A DNA stretch of 64,000 bases from Chitinophaga sp. YR573 (GTDB lineage: Bacteria > Bacteroidota > Bacteroidia > Chitinophagales > Chitinophagaceae). Below, piece after piece: positions 34,201 through 42,685 of the stretch. The notes below the pieces were generated by a model that searched no databases, was not told the DNA's origin, and saw nothing but the letters and a program-made list of their open reading frames with translations. Made by a program: the position numbers and the translations under genes. The first letter of the stretch is position 1. Each line of letters opens with the position of its first letter. The DNA is taken from NCBI RefSeq assembly GCF_900110995.1, contig NZ_FOJF01000001.1, positions 2,869,199 to 2,933,198 on the forward strand, given 5' to 3'.

Positions 34201-37200
34201 TTTATTTCTTTCAATCATAACGGGCCCTAATAATCCTGCCGGAACCAGCTTACTTTTCTGATCATAGTCTTTCATTATTGACCACGTCTTTCGCTTATCT
34301 TCAGGAAGAAAACTATCTCCTATCAACCGGTTCACCCAGGTATTCACTACACTGATCTCTATCTCGTTCTTACCTTCCTTTATAGCATCAGTAATATCCA
34401 GACTGTAAGGTGGAGTCCACAGTCCTCCAACATATTTGCCATTTACTTTCACCTTTGCAATAGCTATTACCTTTCCTGTATTCAACCGAATATGTTCTCC
34501 TTTAGTAAGTCTCGCTAAAGAGAAAGTGTTATGATAAACAGCAGTGCCCGAATAATATTTTATCCGGGAATCACTGTTCTGAGACCAGTCTGTGAGTTTA
34601 TTGAATGTTACCGGAGCCGCAGGCCCTCCTGTTAATGTATCAAAATTAACTGTCCAGGGAGTAGTGATTTCATCTGAGGAAATGAGCAGCGGATAGTTTA
34701 GTAAGGATTTTTTTTCAGCCTTAGTTTTTCTGAAAAGGATAAAAGCACTTTCATAAGCTTCCAGTTCAATGGGTACCTGTATTGTCTCTCCATCATTTGT
34801 AAACTGGGGTAAAGGTCTCATCGTACCTGTAGTGGCATCCCATAATTCCGGCAGCTCATCCTGTATTCTGAATGCCGGATGGATACTGATTTTCTCTGCT
34901 TTTTGATTGGATAGAAAATAGATATCTCCATTATCAATTTTGCGGTGTATGAATAGCGCTTCCTCGTCTTTGGGTAAGTTAAAATCAGGGCGCATTTTTA
35001 ATGCTGAAAAAACCTCTTCTAAACTCATACCATCCATGACCATACCTTTCCCATAGGAATGCGTCTTAATCATTTTTGTATCAATATTACCCCAAAGTAT
35101 TGCCGCAAGCGTATTTAATTTATTATCTGCCTCAGGATAGTTTTGTAAACCTGGTGTACGTATAGGTTTAGGCCCAAGTACAACTCCTCCCTGTTCTACA
35201 AGTGCTGCAATCTTCTCCAGCAGTTCCGGCCGCATCGTCTCCAGCTTCGGTAAAACCAGTACTTTATAATTCATCCCATCAGGTAACACAAACCTTCCGT
35301 TTTTTACAGACAAACGATTCTCTATTACCTCTGCATTGATATAATCAAATGAAAAACCTTTTGGTAATGCAGGGTCTTGTACTCCTGTCATTTTCGGCGC
35401 ATCTTCTCCTATGAAGTAAGCTATATCAGCTACATATTTACCCTGTTGCAGCATAAAGTTGCATCGTTTAAGATATGCAGTAAACAAGTCCATATCATAA
35501 AACCAGGTATTATTACGATTGAACTCATTGCCAAACCAGGCGCTTACACCTGGTTTCCTGTCATCAGGTTGCTGAATATAAACATGCAATAATGTATTAT
35601 TGATGCCTTCTGTAAAGAAACGGTCCGTACGTTGTTTCATATTTGCCGGATACCGGCCGAATGGCTCTAACGCAGCAGTTTCTGATTCAGCAGAAACCTT
35701 CACCTTACCATAAATATGTGCCGAAGAAGAAGCTGCCCTATTCTCTATATTACCTAAATCTCCTTCACTCCAGAACTCACCACCAACTTCATCCGACTGA
35801 CCACCATATTGCAGAAACTCTCCCGGGAATCCCCAATGGCCATAGTTTTCCAGCCATGTTGTTAAACCATGCTGATGACAGACTTCCCTTAATCCACCTA
35901 CATAATTATAGGCTACTTTATCTGCTATAAAACGCCTCACGTCCCATAAAAAACGATCAGACTGATCCTGACTTCCTACTACATTACCTTTAAAAACAGG
36001 CAGATAAGGTAAAGGGTCATAATGATAGGTTGATTTAAAGCTATCTATCAATGCATCTGTCCAGTTCTGACCACCTGTTTCATAACTATCCTGTACCACC
36101 ACCTTCCAGGATTTACGATCTGCCGCAGGAACACGCCTGATAATTTCACCCATAAATGAATCAAAATGGGAAGCGATATGTTCCTTACTCATTTTATCAA
36201 TCTCTAATCCTCTTCCTTCGGGAGAGGCAGGCGAGTTGGTTACTTTAGTTGGGGTCATACCCGTACGCATGATAACCCAGTTGCCTTCCGGAGCATTCCA
36301 TTTTAAAGTACCATCTGCCTGCATGAAGGCCGAAATATCCAGCACCTCTTTTGGATTAATCAGTGTGCCGGCATCCATAACTTTTTCCTGAACAGGCCAT
36401 TGGTATTCCTGCCAGTAAGGCAATGGGCTCTGGAACATTTTCGCCAGTGTTTTCTCCGCGTACTTTTCAACTCTGGGAAGAGGAGAGAGGACTAATTCTG
36501 TTATGCCGCTACCATCGGAATAATGATCAAATAGTAAACGAAAGGATGTAGCTTTTGTCTCATGGAATGAGACTGCTACGGGTGCATAAGGGGAGAATCC
36601 TACATTCAACGCATCATTGCCCCGGTTAATATCAAATTGTTTTATCGTCTTATACCCTGTATCTTCTTTTATCTGTAAAGTGACATTGGATACCATGCTA
36701 TGAAGCGTCGGATATATAGTTAAGCTCTGTGCTGTATATTCAGCAGGGAAATCTATATCAATTTGTTGTTGCCCCTTAGAGTCAAAGTTGATAGCACGAA
36801 TGGTATCTGCGTTAATGAGCACATCCAGATCAGCAAGCAGAGGAGTAGAACTAAGTTTGGGAGAGTATGTCTTTAATTGTGGTGTTTTAAACGTAATAAC
36901 CCGTACATCCTGAAACTGGCTGATGGGCTTCTCTAATTTCAACATCACTTCCTTGCCGCCCAGTACTGTCACCTGCGATGATATCAGATAACGCATGGCT
37001 TGTTCCGGTTTCACCCAGGGACCGCCAGACTGGCTCCATCCGGGGCCATTGAATATACCGATTTCAATACCCAGCTCACCTGCAGTTTTCAGTGTAGTAT
37101 GCATGATATCCCACCATTCATCTGAAAAGAGTTTTACTTTTCCATAAGGAGGATTGTTGGGGTCTAAACCTATGTTTCCTATGAAGGCACGATTGATCCC

Positions 37201-37398
37201 CACCTTTTTCATCGCCTGCAAATCTTTAATAACACCTTCTTTTGAGATGTTATCAGAAAGCCAGTACCAGTATATGCTGGTCTGAATAGTGTCCGGGGGC
37301 AATTTGAATCCTTTCTCAATTCCGGCTACATGATAACTACAGGAATCTAAGAGGGCTACAGACGCGATAAAGAACAGAACGCGGCAGATGTTTTTCAT
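34198..37398 (-). CDS. Glycosidase lipoprotein, GH106 (alpha-L-rhamnosidase) type
   Basis: Large lipoprotein of about 1066 residues. ATG 37398 is preferred to 37407; the lipobox ends LLDSC near residue 20. The N-terminal catalytic region has SIYWYWLSDNISKEGVIKDL, INRAFIGNIGLDPNNPPYGK and FNGPGWSQSGGPW, the pattern of the GH106 rhamnosidase family of Bacteroidota. A beta-sandwich region with TTPWTVNFDTLTGG and SAWFGNEFNRNN and a C-terminal carbohydrate-binding-like domain (INTWVNRLIGD type) follow. It would remove terminal rhamnose from plant polysaccharides such as rhamnogalacturonan at the cell surface. No SusCD pair is adjacent, so it is not in a classical polysaccharide-utilization locus here. 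Confidence 0.83.
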   Translation of the reverse strand: MKNICRVLFFIASVALLDSCSYHVAGIEKGFKLPPDTIQTSIYWYWLSDNISKEGVIKDLQAMKKVGINRAFIGNIGLDPNNPPYGKVKLFSDEWWDIMHTTLKTAGELGIEIGIFNGPGWSQSGGPWVKPEQAMRYLISSQVTVLGGKEVMLKLEKPISQFQDVRVITFKTPQLKTYSPKLSSTPLLADLDVLINADTIRAINFDSKGQQQIDIDFPAEYTAQSLTIYPTLHSMVSNVTLQIKEDTGYKTIKQFDINRGNDALNVGFSPYAPVAVSFHETKATSFRLLFDHYSDGSGITELVLSPLPRVEKYAEKTLAKMFQSPLPYWQEYQWPVQEKVMDAGTLINPKEVLDISAFMQADGTLKWNAPEGNWVIMRTGMTPTKVTNSPASPEGRGLEIDKMSKEHIASHFDSFMGEIIRRVPAADRKSWKVVVQDSYETGGQNWTDALIDSFKSTYHYDPLPYLPVFKGNVVGSQDQSDRFLWDVRRFIADKVAYNYVGGLREVCHQHGLTTWLENYGHWGFPGEFLQYGGQSDEVGGEFWSEGDLGNIENRAASSSAHIYGKVKVSAESETAALEPFGRYPANMKQRTDRFFTEGINNTLLHVYIQQPDDRKPGVSAWFGNEFNRNNTWFYDMDLFTAYLKRCNFMLQQGKYVADIAYFIGEDAPKMTGVQDPALPKGFSFDYINAEVIENRLSVKNGRFVLPDGMNYKVLVLPKLETMRPELLEKIAALVEQGGVVLGPKPIRTPGLQNYPEADNKLNTLAAILWGNIDTKMIKTHSYGKGMVMDGMSLEEVFSALKMRPDFNLPKDEEALFIHRKIDNGDIYFLSNQKAEKISIHPAFRIQDELPELWDATTGTMRPLPQFTNDGETIQVPIELEAYESAFILFRKTKAEKKSLLNYPLLISSDEITTPWTVNFDTLTGGPAAPVTFNKLTDWSQNSDSRIKYYSGTAVYHNTFSLARLTKGEHIRLNTGKVIAIAKVKVNGKYVGGLWTPPYSLDITDAIKEGKNEIEISVVNTWVNRLIGDSFLPEDKRKTWSIMKDYDQKSKLVPAGLLGPVMIERNK

Positions 37399-37425
37399 AA
37401 TGGGCATCGTACAATATATAAAAAA

Positions 37426-37450
37426 GGGGGTATCAATTCCTGATACCCCC
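37426..37450 (-). terminator. Terminator after nitrilase-family gene
   Basis: Ten-bp stem (37426-37435 with 37441-37450), a 5-base loop and a T run on the minus strand. It separates the nitrilase gene from the downstream glycosidase. Confidence 0.82.
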
Positions 37451-37456
37451 CTTCTT

Positions 37457-38245
37457 TTATTTATACAATTCGTTCTTCAATCTTTTTGCTAATAATCCTG
37501 TAGCCAGATCAGGATCAATATCAGCTACAATTACGCCTGACTTCCCATAAGTTTCATGAATAATGCAGCGGCCATCCGGGCCTATTATTGCACTGCCGGA
37601 ATCCGGGTAAGTGGATGCATAATTAGAACTGCCAAAGTAGATAGTATTCTCCAGCGCCCGCATCATCATAGCCTTTTCGTAATAAGGATTGTCTTTGTTT
37701 CCCCATTCAGTGAGTTGTACGCCGCTGGTATTACTGCCACCAAAATGAGGATGGAATACAATTTTCGCATCGCGCCGGGCGGCCCATCTTACAGTTTCAG
37801 GATAACGAAATCCTTCATGGCAGATGACAATTCCAAACTTCACTCCATTCACTTCAAAAACGTTGCGCTCAGTACCCGGAATCCATATATTATCTTCTGA
37901 AGGATCTAATTGATTTTTAGTCTGATAACCTAATACTTCTCCGGTAGCAGATACTACATGAGCAATGTTCAGCAATCCATCCGGATGATGCCAGTCCATC
38001 GGTACAATGATAGCAATGGAATTTTCAGCAGCTATTTTACACACACTATCCAGTGCTGCCTGTAGCTTTGCCGGTTCGCGTTGATCTTCCTCAAATCCCA
38101 TTCCCGGATACCCCGGAATATATGATTCAGGAAAACAGATGATTTCTGCCTGTTGTGCAGCGGCATCTTTCACTAGTTTTTCAAGCCAGAATAAACCTTC
38201 ACTGATAGATGTGGGAATCGGAGGAGAAGCTATCGCTACTTTCAT
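37457..38245 (-). CDS. Carbon-nitrogen hydrolase (nitrilase superfamily)
   Basis: 262-residue soluble enzyme with the nitrilase catalytic set: Glu40 in FPESYIPGYPG, Lys110 in YQTKNQLD and Cys142 in VICHEGFRYPE. The superfamily cleaves nitriles or amides through a thioester on the cysteine. The length and ICHEGFR motif are like the amidase branch rather than true nitrilases; the substrate is unknown. It is divergent from the AraC-family regulator, with only 71 bases between starts, so that regulator is a candidate controller. Confidence 0.9.
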   Translation of the reverse strand: MKVAIASPPIPTSISEGLFWLEKLVKDAAAQQAEIICFPESYIPGYPGMGFEEDQREPAKLQAALDSVCKIAAENSIAIIVPMDWHHPDGLLNIAHVVSATGEVLGYQTKNQLDPSEDNIWIPGTERNVFEVNGVKFGIVICHEGFRYPETVRWAARRDAKIVFHPHFGGSNTSGVQLTEWGNKDNPYYEKAMMMRALENTIYFGSSNYASTYPDSGSAIIGPDGRCIIHETYGKSGVIVADIDPDLATGLLAKRLKNELYK

Positions 38246-38316
38246 AAGTTATAAATTGGGTTAGTCTTCTCAAATTTACAAATTCTGATAGCAAAAATCA
38301 GTAATTTGATGCTCAA

Positions 38317-39012
38317 ATGGGTTATAGAGAATACCTTCCTCATCCTGCTTTGCAAAGCTATATAGATGCTTACTGGACTCTCCGTGTCGGTGAGGAAGCA
38401 CACCCATATGCTCACCGTATACTACCAGACTGCTGTGCAGATATCATCTACAATATGGGTACAACTGAAGAAAGCTTACTGGTGGGCACAATGACCACTT
38501 TCAGGGATACTACCCGCCAGGCAGGGTCATCTGCAATAGGTATCCGTTTCAAACCGGGAAGTATAGGCGCCTTTTACAAACTGGACCTGAAAGAAGCTAC
38601 CAATCAGGCGCTTCCTTATGAAGATAAACAGCTGGCTGAAATTATCCATCAGAGAAAAGATGTGAAAAGAAAGCTGGACAACTACTTCCTGAAAAAACTG
38701 CATACACCGTATTTACCGATAATCGCTGTAATGAATGATATCTCCGCATATAAGGGGCAACTCAGCGTTGCAGACCTCATCAGCAGGCATGCGATGAGTG
38801 AAAGAAAACTGGAACGGATTTTCAAACAATACACCGGTGTAAGTATTAAAGGGATGATCCGGCTGGTAAGATTTACCAATGTGCTGCATACCATTAAAAA
38901 TAACAATGGTACAAACCTCACCAGTATCGCTTATGCAGCCGGTTATTATGATCAGGCACATTTGTGTAATGAAGTAAAATCCTTTACCGGTCTTACCCCC
39001 GCTCAATTATAA
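38317..39012 (+). CDS. AraC-family transcriptional regulator
   Basis: 231 residues. An N-terminal DUF6597-like sensor part (about 1-120, PHPALQSYIDAYWTLR, PDCCADIIYN, GIRFKPGS) precedes a C-terminal AraC-type double helix-turn-helix (about 140-231) with SVADLISRHAMSERKLERIF, TSIAYAAGYYDQAHLCNEVK and the end SFTGLTPAQL. It probably senses a small molecule and controls the divergent nitrilase-type gene and/or the glyoxalase-fold gene 68 bases downstream. The N-terminal family name is from memory. Confidence 0.87.
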   Translation: MGYREYLPHPALQSYIDAYWTLRVGEEAHPYAHRILPDCCADIIYNMGTTEESLLVGTMTTFRDTTRQAGSSAIGIRFKPGSIGAFYKLDLKEATNQALPYEDKQLAEIIHQRKDVKRKLDNYFLKKLHTPYLPIIAVMNDISAYKGQLSVADLISRHAMSERKLERIFKQYTGVSIKGMIRLVRFTNVLHTIKNNNGTNLTSIAYAAGYYDQAHLCNEVKSFTGLTPAQL

Positions 39013-39080
39013 AATTGCCGGATTTTTCCAAGTTCCGGGACATACATAGTCATAATTTTGAGGCACTAAAAAAACAAAAC

Positions 39081-39458
39081 ATGGAATCATTATCGCCTAA
39101 CATCTACGTTCATGATATGAACAGTACCATCGCATTCTACCAGATTTTAGGATTCAGCCCTGTTATGACGGTGCCTGAAAACGGAGAAAATCCTGTTTGG
39201 GCAATGCTGAAAAACGGCAATGTTAGCCTGATGTTCGAATCTTTTAAAAACATAGAAGGCCGCTTGCCAGAAATCAATAGAACAGATGGGGGCTCCCTTC
39301 TTTTATACATAAACGTAAAAGATATCAAGGGGTTTTTTGAATCGATAAAGGATAAAGTAACAGTATTAAGCGGACTGGAAAAGACCTTCTACGGAGCTAC
39401 TGAATTCGTTATCAAAGATTGTAATGGGTATGTACTCACGTTCGCGGAACACGAATAA
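39081..39458 (+). CDS. Glyoxalase/bleomycin-resistance fold protein
   Basis: 125-residue soluble protein. The frame opens at a TTG at 39015, but ATG 39081 gives the normal family start MESLSPNIYVHDMNSTIAFY. The two beta-alpha-beta-beta-beta repeats of the vicinal oxygen chelate fold are seen in ATIAFYQILGFSPVM ... VSLMFESFKN and SLLLYINVKDIKGFF ... EFVIKDCNGYVLTFAE. Such proteins isomerise, hydroxylate or bind small molecules or metals; the residues here do not tell which. It is followed by a terminator. Confidence 0.85.
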   Translation: MESLSPNIYVHDMNSTIAFYQILGFSPVMTVPENGENPVWAMLKNGNVSLMFESFKNIEGRLPEINRTDGGSLLLYINVKDIKGFFESIKDKVTVLSGLEKTFYGATEFVIKDCNGYVLTFAEHE

Positions 39459-39479
39459 ATAATCAAATTTCATCATCAT

Positions 39480-39523
39480 AAACTGTTTATTAATAGTGTA
39501 AACTATTGATAAACAGTTTTTTG
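39480..39523 (+). terminator. Terminator after glyoxalase-fold gene
   Basis: Arms 39480-39496 and 39503-39519 pair over 17 bases with one G-T, a 6-base loop and a T run. It insulates the following ter operon from read-through. Confidence 0.82.
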
Positions 39524-39589
39524 CATTAATATATAGCCTTCCCATATGTGTTAGCAAAAAGTTATATTAACCGCTCCCCCAGCATCCTT

Positions 39590-39620
39590 TTTGCTTAAAG
39601 GTAAAATCTCATTACTTTTA
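39590..39620 (+). promoter_or_regulatory. Promoter of the HAD-ter-jet operon
   Basis: TTTG (39590-39593), exactly 19 bases and TACTTTTA (39613-39620) match the Bacteroidota consensus except for the last base. It lies about 55 bases before the HAD start and after the terminator of the previous gene, so it is the likely single promoter of the whole cluster. Confidence 0.6.
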
Positions 39621-39674
39621 ATAGGCAACTGTAGCCAAAAGCAGGGCTGACAGACTCATAAACCCAATTACTAA

Positions 39675-40370
39675 ATGATCAGTTACAAGCACTTTTCATT
39701 TGACTTATGGCTAACTTTAATTAAATCTCATCCTTCTTTTAAACAGGAGAGGAACAGGTTCTTTTTTGATAATTTTAATCAGAAAAACAAATCTCTTGAA
39801 GAAGTAACACAGATATTCCGGCAGGTAGATCTGATGTGTAATGCGATTAATGAAAAAACAGGCAATAACCTGGAAGCAGAAGAAATGTACCTGATGGTCA
39901 TTAGTGCCATGAACGATCATACATATGCTTTTCATGATATTGATCTGAAAGGTTTGTATGATGAAATGGAACAGCTTGTTTTTAAGTACCTGCCTGTTAT
40001 TTATTGCAGTAATACTTCTGATGCATTAAGCCGGTTAAAGGATGGGGATAATACACTCAGCCTGCTCAGCAACACCGCTTTTATCAAGGGACGTACATTG
40101 AGGGAAGTGTTGAAAAGATTAAACATCCACGACTTATTCGACTTTCAATTGTATTCTGATGAGGTAGGAATGTCAAAACCCAATAAGGAATTATTTCAGC
40201 TCATGATAAGAACTGTGGAGGCAAACAGGAAAGAAGAGATGCTGAATTTAAAAGAAATCATTCATGTAGGAGATAACATTAAAGCCGACATAGAAGGCGG
40301 CAGCATAGCAGGCATCAGTACATTGCTAATAAATTCCAATAATAAAACTATTTTAAGTTTATTTAACTAA
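39675..40370 (+). CDS. HAD-superfamily hydrolase, first gene of the ter-jet operon
   Basis: 231-residue soluble HAD phosphatase-like protein. Motif I is FDLWLTLI (Asp10; the usual second Asp is Trp, common in some HAD groups). Motif II is SLLSNTAFIKG, the Lys motif MSKPNKELF and motif IV HVGDNIKADIEGG. It probably hydrolyses a phosphate ester. HAD enzymes are common partners in TerD-type stress modules, where they are thought to modify metabolites or nucleotides. It sits 11 bases ahead of the first TerD gene, so it is part of the same transcript. Confidence 0.87.
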   Translation: MISYKHFSFDLWLTLIKSHPSFKQERNRFFFDNFNQKNKSLEEVTQIFRQVDLMCNAINEKTGNNLEAEEMYLMVISAMNDHTYAFHDIDLKGLYDEMEQLVFKYLPVIYCSNTSDALSRLKDGDNTLSLLSNTAFIKGRTLREVLKRLNIHDLFDFQLYSDEVGMSKPNKELFQLMIRTVEANRKEEMLNLKEIIHVGDNIKADIEGGSIAGISTLLINSNNKTILSLFN

Positions 40371-40381
40371 AAGTCTATAAC

Positions 40382-40936
40382 ATGGCTATTAACTTGCAAA
40401 AGGGACAAAGAGAAACAATCAATTCCCCAAAATTTACAATTGGTTTAGGCTGGGATACTAACAGTTCTTCAACAGGCACCGGCTTCGATCTGGATGCTTC
40501 TGTTTTTATCTTAGGAGAAAATAAAAAGATACTTTCTGATCAGCATTTTGTTTTTTATAATAACACTAAATCTCCTGACGGTGCTGTACAACATACCGGC
40601 GATAACCTTACCGGTGAAGGAGCTGGTGATGATGAACAAGTGATCGTAGATCTTGCTAAGATTGATGCACAGGCTACGGAAATTTGTGTAGTGGTAACTA
40701 TACACGAAGCAGAAAGCCGCAGACAGAACTTCGGTCAGGTAAGAAACTCATTCGTTCGCATCTTCGATTCAGCTACCAATGAAGTACTGCTGAAATATGA
40801 ACTGGAAGAGGATTTCTCCATCGAAACAGCTGTAGAATTCGGAAGAATCTACAAACGAAATAACGAATGGAAATTTGAAGCAGTAGGTGTAGGTATGAAA
40901 GGCGGACTGCAGGATTACTTAAATAAATATAACTAA
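40382..40936 (+). CDS. terD: TerD-family calcium-binding stress protein (copy 1)
   Basis: 184 residues of the TerD beta-sandwich family. Characteristic segments are MAINLQKGQRETIN, GLGWDT, GTGFDLDASVFIL (acidic Ca site) and DNLTGEGAGDDEQVIVDLAKI (second Ca site). TerD proteins bind calcium and are linked to tellurite resistance, phage and stress responses. The exact molecular action is unknown; one model is a membrane-associated sensor complex with TerC and TelA. The gene is one base away from the next TerD gene. Confidence 0.95.
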   Translation: MAINLQKGQRETINSPKFTIGLGWDTNSSSTGTGFDLDASVFILGENKKILSDQHFVFYNNTKSPDGAVQHTGDNLTGEGAGDDEQVIVDLAKIDAQATEICVVVTIHEAESRRQNFGQVRNSFVRIFDSATNEVLLKYELEEDFSIETAVEFGRIYKRNNEWKFEAVGVGMKGGLQDYLNKYN

Positions 40937-40937
40937 G

Positions 40938-41552
40938 ATGGCTATTAATCTTCAAAAAGGACAACGGATATCGCTTGAAAAAAGCAATGGCGCAAAATTA
41001 CAAAGTGTTTGTGTTGGGATTAACTGGGGCGCTATAGAAAAGAAAGCCATGTTCGGGTTATCCAAAACAAAGGAAGCAGTAGACCTGGATGCCAGTTGTG
41101 CATTATATAATGAACAAAAACAGGTACTGGAAGTTATTTACTTTGGTAACCTGCATTCAAAAAACTACGCAGTAAAACACAGTGGTGATGACCGTACCGG
41201 TGATATAGGCGGAGATGATGGTCTGGATAATGAAGTGATCACACTTGACTTCTCCGGACTGGATGCGAATGTATCCTATGTAGCTTTTGTACTCAATAGC
41301 TTCAAAGGACAGGATTTCGGTACAATACCATTTGCGTCTATCCGTATTTATGAAGGCACTCCTAAAAGAGTAACAGAAGTATTCGCCAAATACGATATCG
41401 CACATGAATCTGCATTTGCCGGACATGTATCCATGGTAATGGGTGTATTTTACAAGAAAAACGGAGAGTGGAAATTCAATGCAATAGGGGAGCCTACTAA
41501 AGATAAAAAGTTGCAGGAAACTGTGAACACAGTTACACAGAACTATTTATAA
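40938..41552 (+). CDS. terD: TerD-family protein (copy 2, TerZ-like)
   Basis: 204 residues with the same start as copy 1 (MAINLQKGQRISLEK), an insert after the first strand (NWGAIEKKAMFGLSKTKEAVD) and acidic Ca sites DLDASCALYNEQ and DRTGDIGGDDGLDNEVI. It ends FNAIGEPTKDKKLQETV. This longer form is nearer the TerZ type, so the pair may form hetero-oligomers. It ends 21 bases before TelA. A tandem duplication is likely, followed by divergence, because only the N-terminal strand is nearly identical. Confidence 0.93.
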   Translation: MAINLQKGQRISLEKSNGAKLQSVCVGINWGAIEKKAMFGLSKTKEAVDLDASCALYNEQKQVLEVIYFGNLHSKNYAVKHSGDDRTGDIGGDDGLDNEVITLDFSGLDANVSYVAFVLNSFKGQDFGTIPFASIRIYEGTPKRVTEVFAKYDIAHESAFAGHVSMVMGVFYKKNGEWKFNAIGEPTKDKKLQETVNTVTQNYL

Positions 41553-41573
41553 CCTTGTTTTAAAAAATGCCTT

Positions 41574-42671
41574 ATGGAAAATAATTTAAACAGCACAGAT
41601 CTCGCGATTACCCATCCCAGGGTAGACAAAGAGGGAAATGTTGATCTGACGGTAGTGACTCCGGAAGATGCCAAAAAGTATGGAGAACTCAGTAAGAACC
41701 TGGTACCCAGTGATGTGAACTCCATCCTGAACTATGGTACTGATGTGCAGAACTCCATGGAGAAATACAGTAATGAATTTCTCACCTCTGTACGTACATT
41801 CAACTCGGGGGAAGTTGGTAATCTGATCAATGATCTGTTAGGAGAACTGAATTATATCGATGTTGATGAACTGAACCAGGGTGGCTTCAAATCCATGTTA
41901 TCAAAAATACCTTTCTTGAAAAAGATAGTATTTGATGCACAGAAGCTGTTCCAGAAATATGATACTGTTATCAATAACATTGATAAGATCACCAATAAGA
42001 TCAAAGCAGGCAGAATCAATTCTATAAAAGATAACAGCTCCCTCCAGACAATGTTCGACAGCAATGTCAACCACATTAAACAAATGGAAGAGCTGATCAT
42101 CTCCGGTACTATCAAGTTCAAGGAACTGAGTGAGAAACTGGCTGAGATGGAAGCTAACTCTGCTAACTACAACGATTATGAAATTGCCGATTTAAGGGAT
42201 TTCGTGCTGAGGTTAGACAAGCGTCTTGCTGATATGAAGATCGTACGGTTTATCATGATGCAGTCTCTTGCCCAGATAAGAGTAGTACAGAACAACAATA
42301 CATCTATTGCTGAAAAAGCACAGTCTATTGTATCTACTACTATTCCTGTATGGAAAAACCAGCTCACCATTGCCGTAGCGCTGCAAAGACAGAAGGCGAA
42401 TGTGGAGATGCAGAAAAAGATCTCTGATACCACCAATACTATTCTACAGAAGAATGCAGAGATGCTGAAACAGAATAGTATTGATGTAGCGAAAGAAAAT
42501 GAAAAAACGGTTGTTTCTATAGAAACATTGAAAATGACCACTAAATCATTAATCGATACACTAACCGAAGTGAAGAAGATTCACGAACAGGGTACTGAAA
42601 GCAGAAGACAACTGGATACAGAATTACAGAGCCTTGAAACTGAATTGAGAAAAGGTGTAACTAATGTTTAA
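41574..42671 (+). CDS. telA: TelA/KlaA-like toxic-anion resistance protein
   Basis: 365-residue, mostly helical, cytoplasmic protein of the TelA family (PF05816-like). Signs are the conserved N-terminal NSILNYGTDVQNSMEKYSNE, the core IPFLKKIVFDAQKLFQKYDT with NKIKAGRINSIKDNSSL, and the long helices with LDKRLADMKIVRFIMMQSLA and IPVWKNQLTIAVALQRQKAN. TelA is found with TerD in many bacteria and in the yceBCDEFGH operon of Bacillus. It has been linked to membrane stress and resistance to tellurite and some toxins, but no enzymatic activity is known. It sits in the middle of the operon. Confidence 0.93.
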   Translation: MENNLNSTDLAITHPRVDKEGNVDLTVVTPEDAKKYGELSKNLVPSDVNSILNYGTDVQNSMEKYSNEFLTSVRTFNSGEVGNLINDLLGELNYIDVDELNQGGFKSMLSKIPFLKKIVFDAQKLFQKYDTVINNIDKITNKIKAGRINSIKDNSSLQTMFDSNVNHIKQMEELIISGTIKFKELSEKLAEMEANSANYNDYEIADLRDFVLRLDKRLADMKIVRFIMMQSLAQIRVVQNNNTSIAEKAQSIVSTTIPVWKNQLTIAVALQRQKANVEMQKKISDTTNTILQKNAEMLKQNSIDVAKENEKTVVSIETLKMTTKSLIDTLTEVKKIHEQGTESRRQLDTELQSLETELRKGVTNV

Positions 42672-42685
42672 GTAGGGGGAAGAAG

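Noticed and set aside
38246..38316. Inverted repeat AATTCTGAT...ATCAGTAATT as an AraC site
   Set aside because: The arms contain a bulge and AraC proteins usually bind direct repeats; too weak to list as a site.
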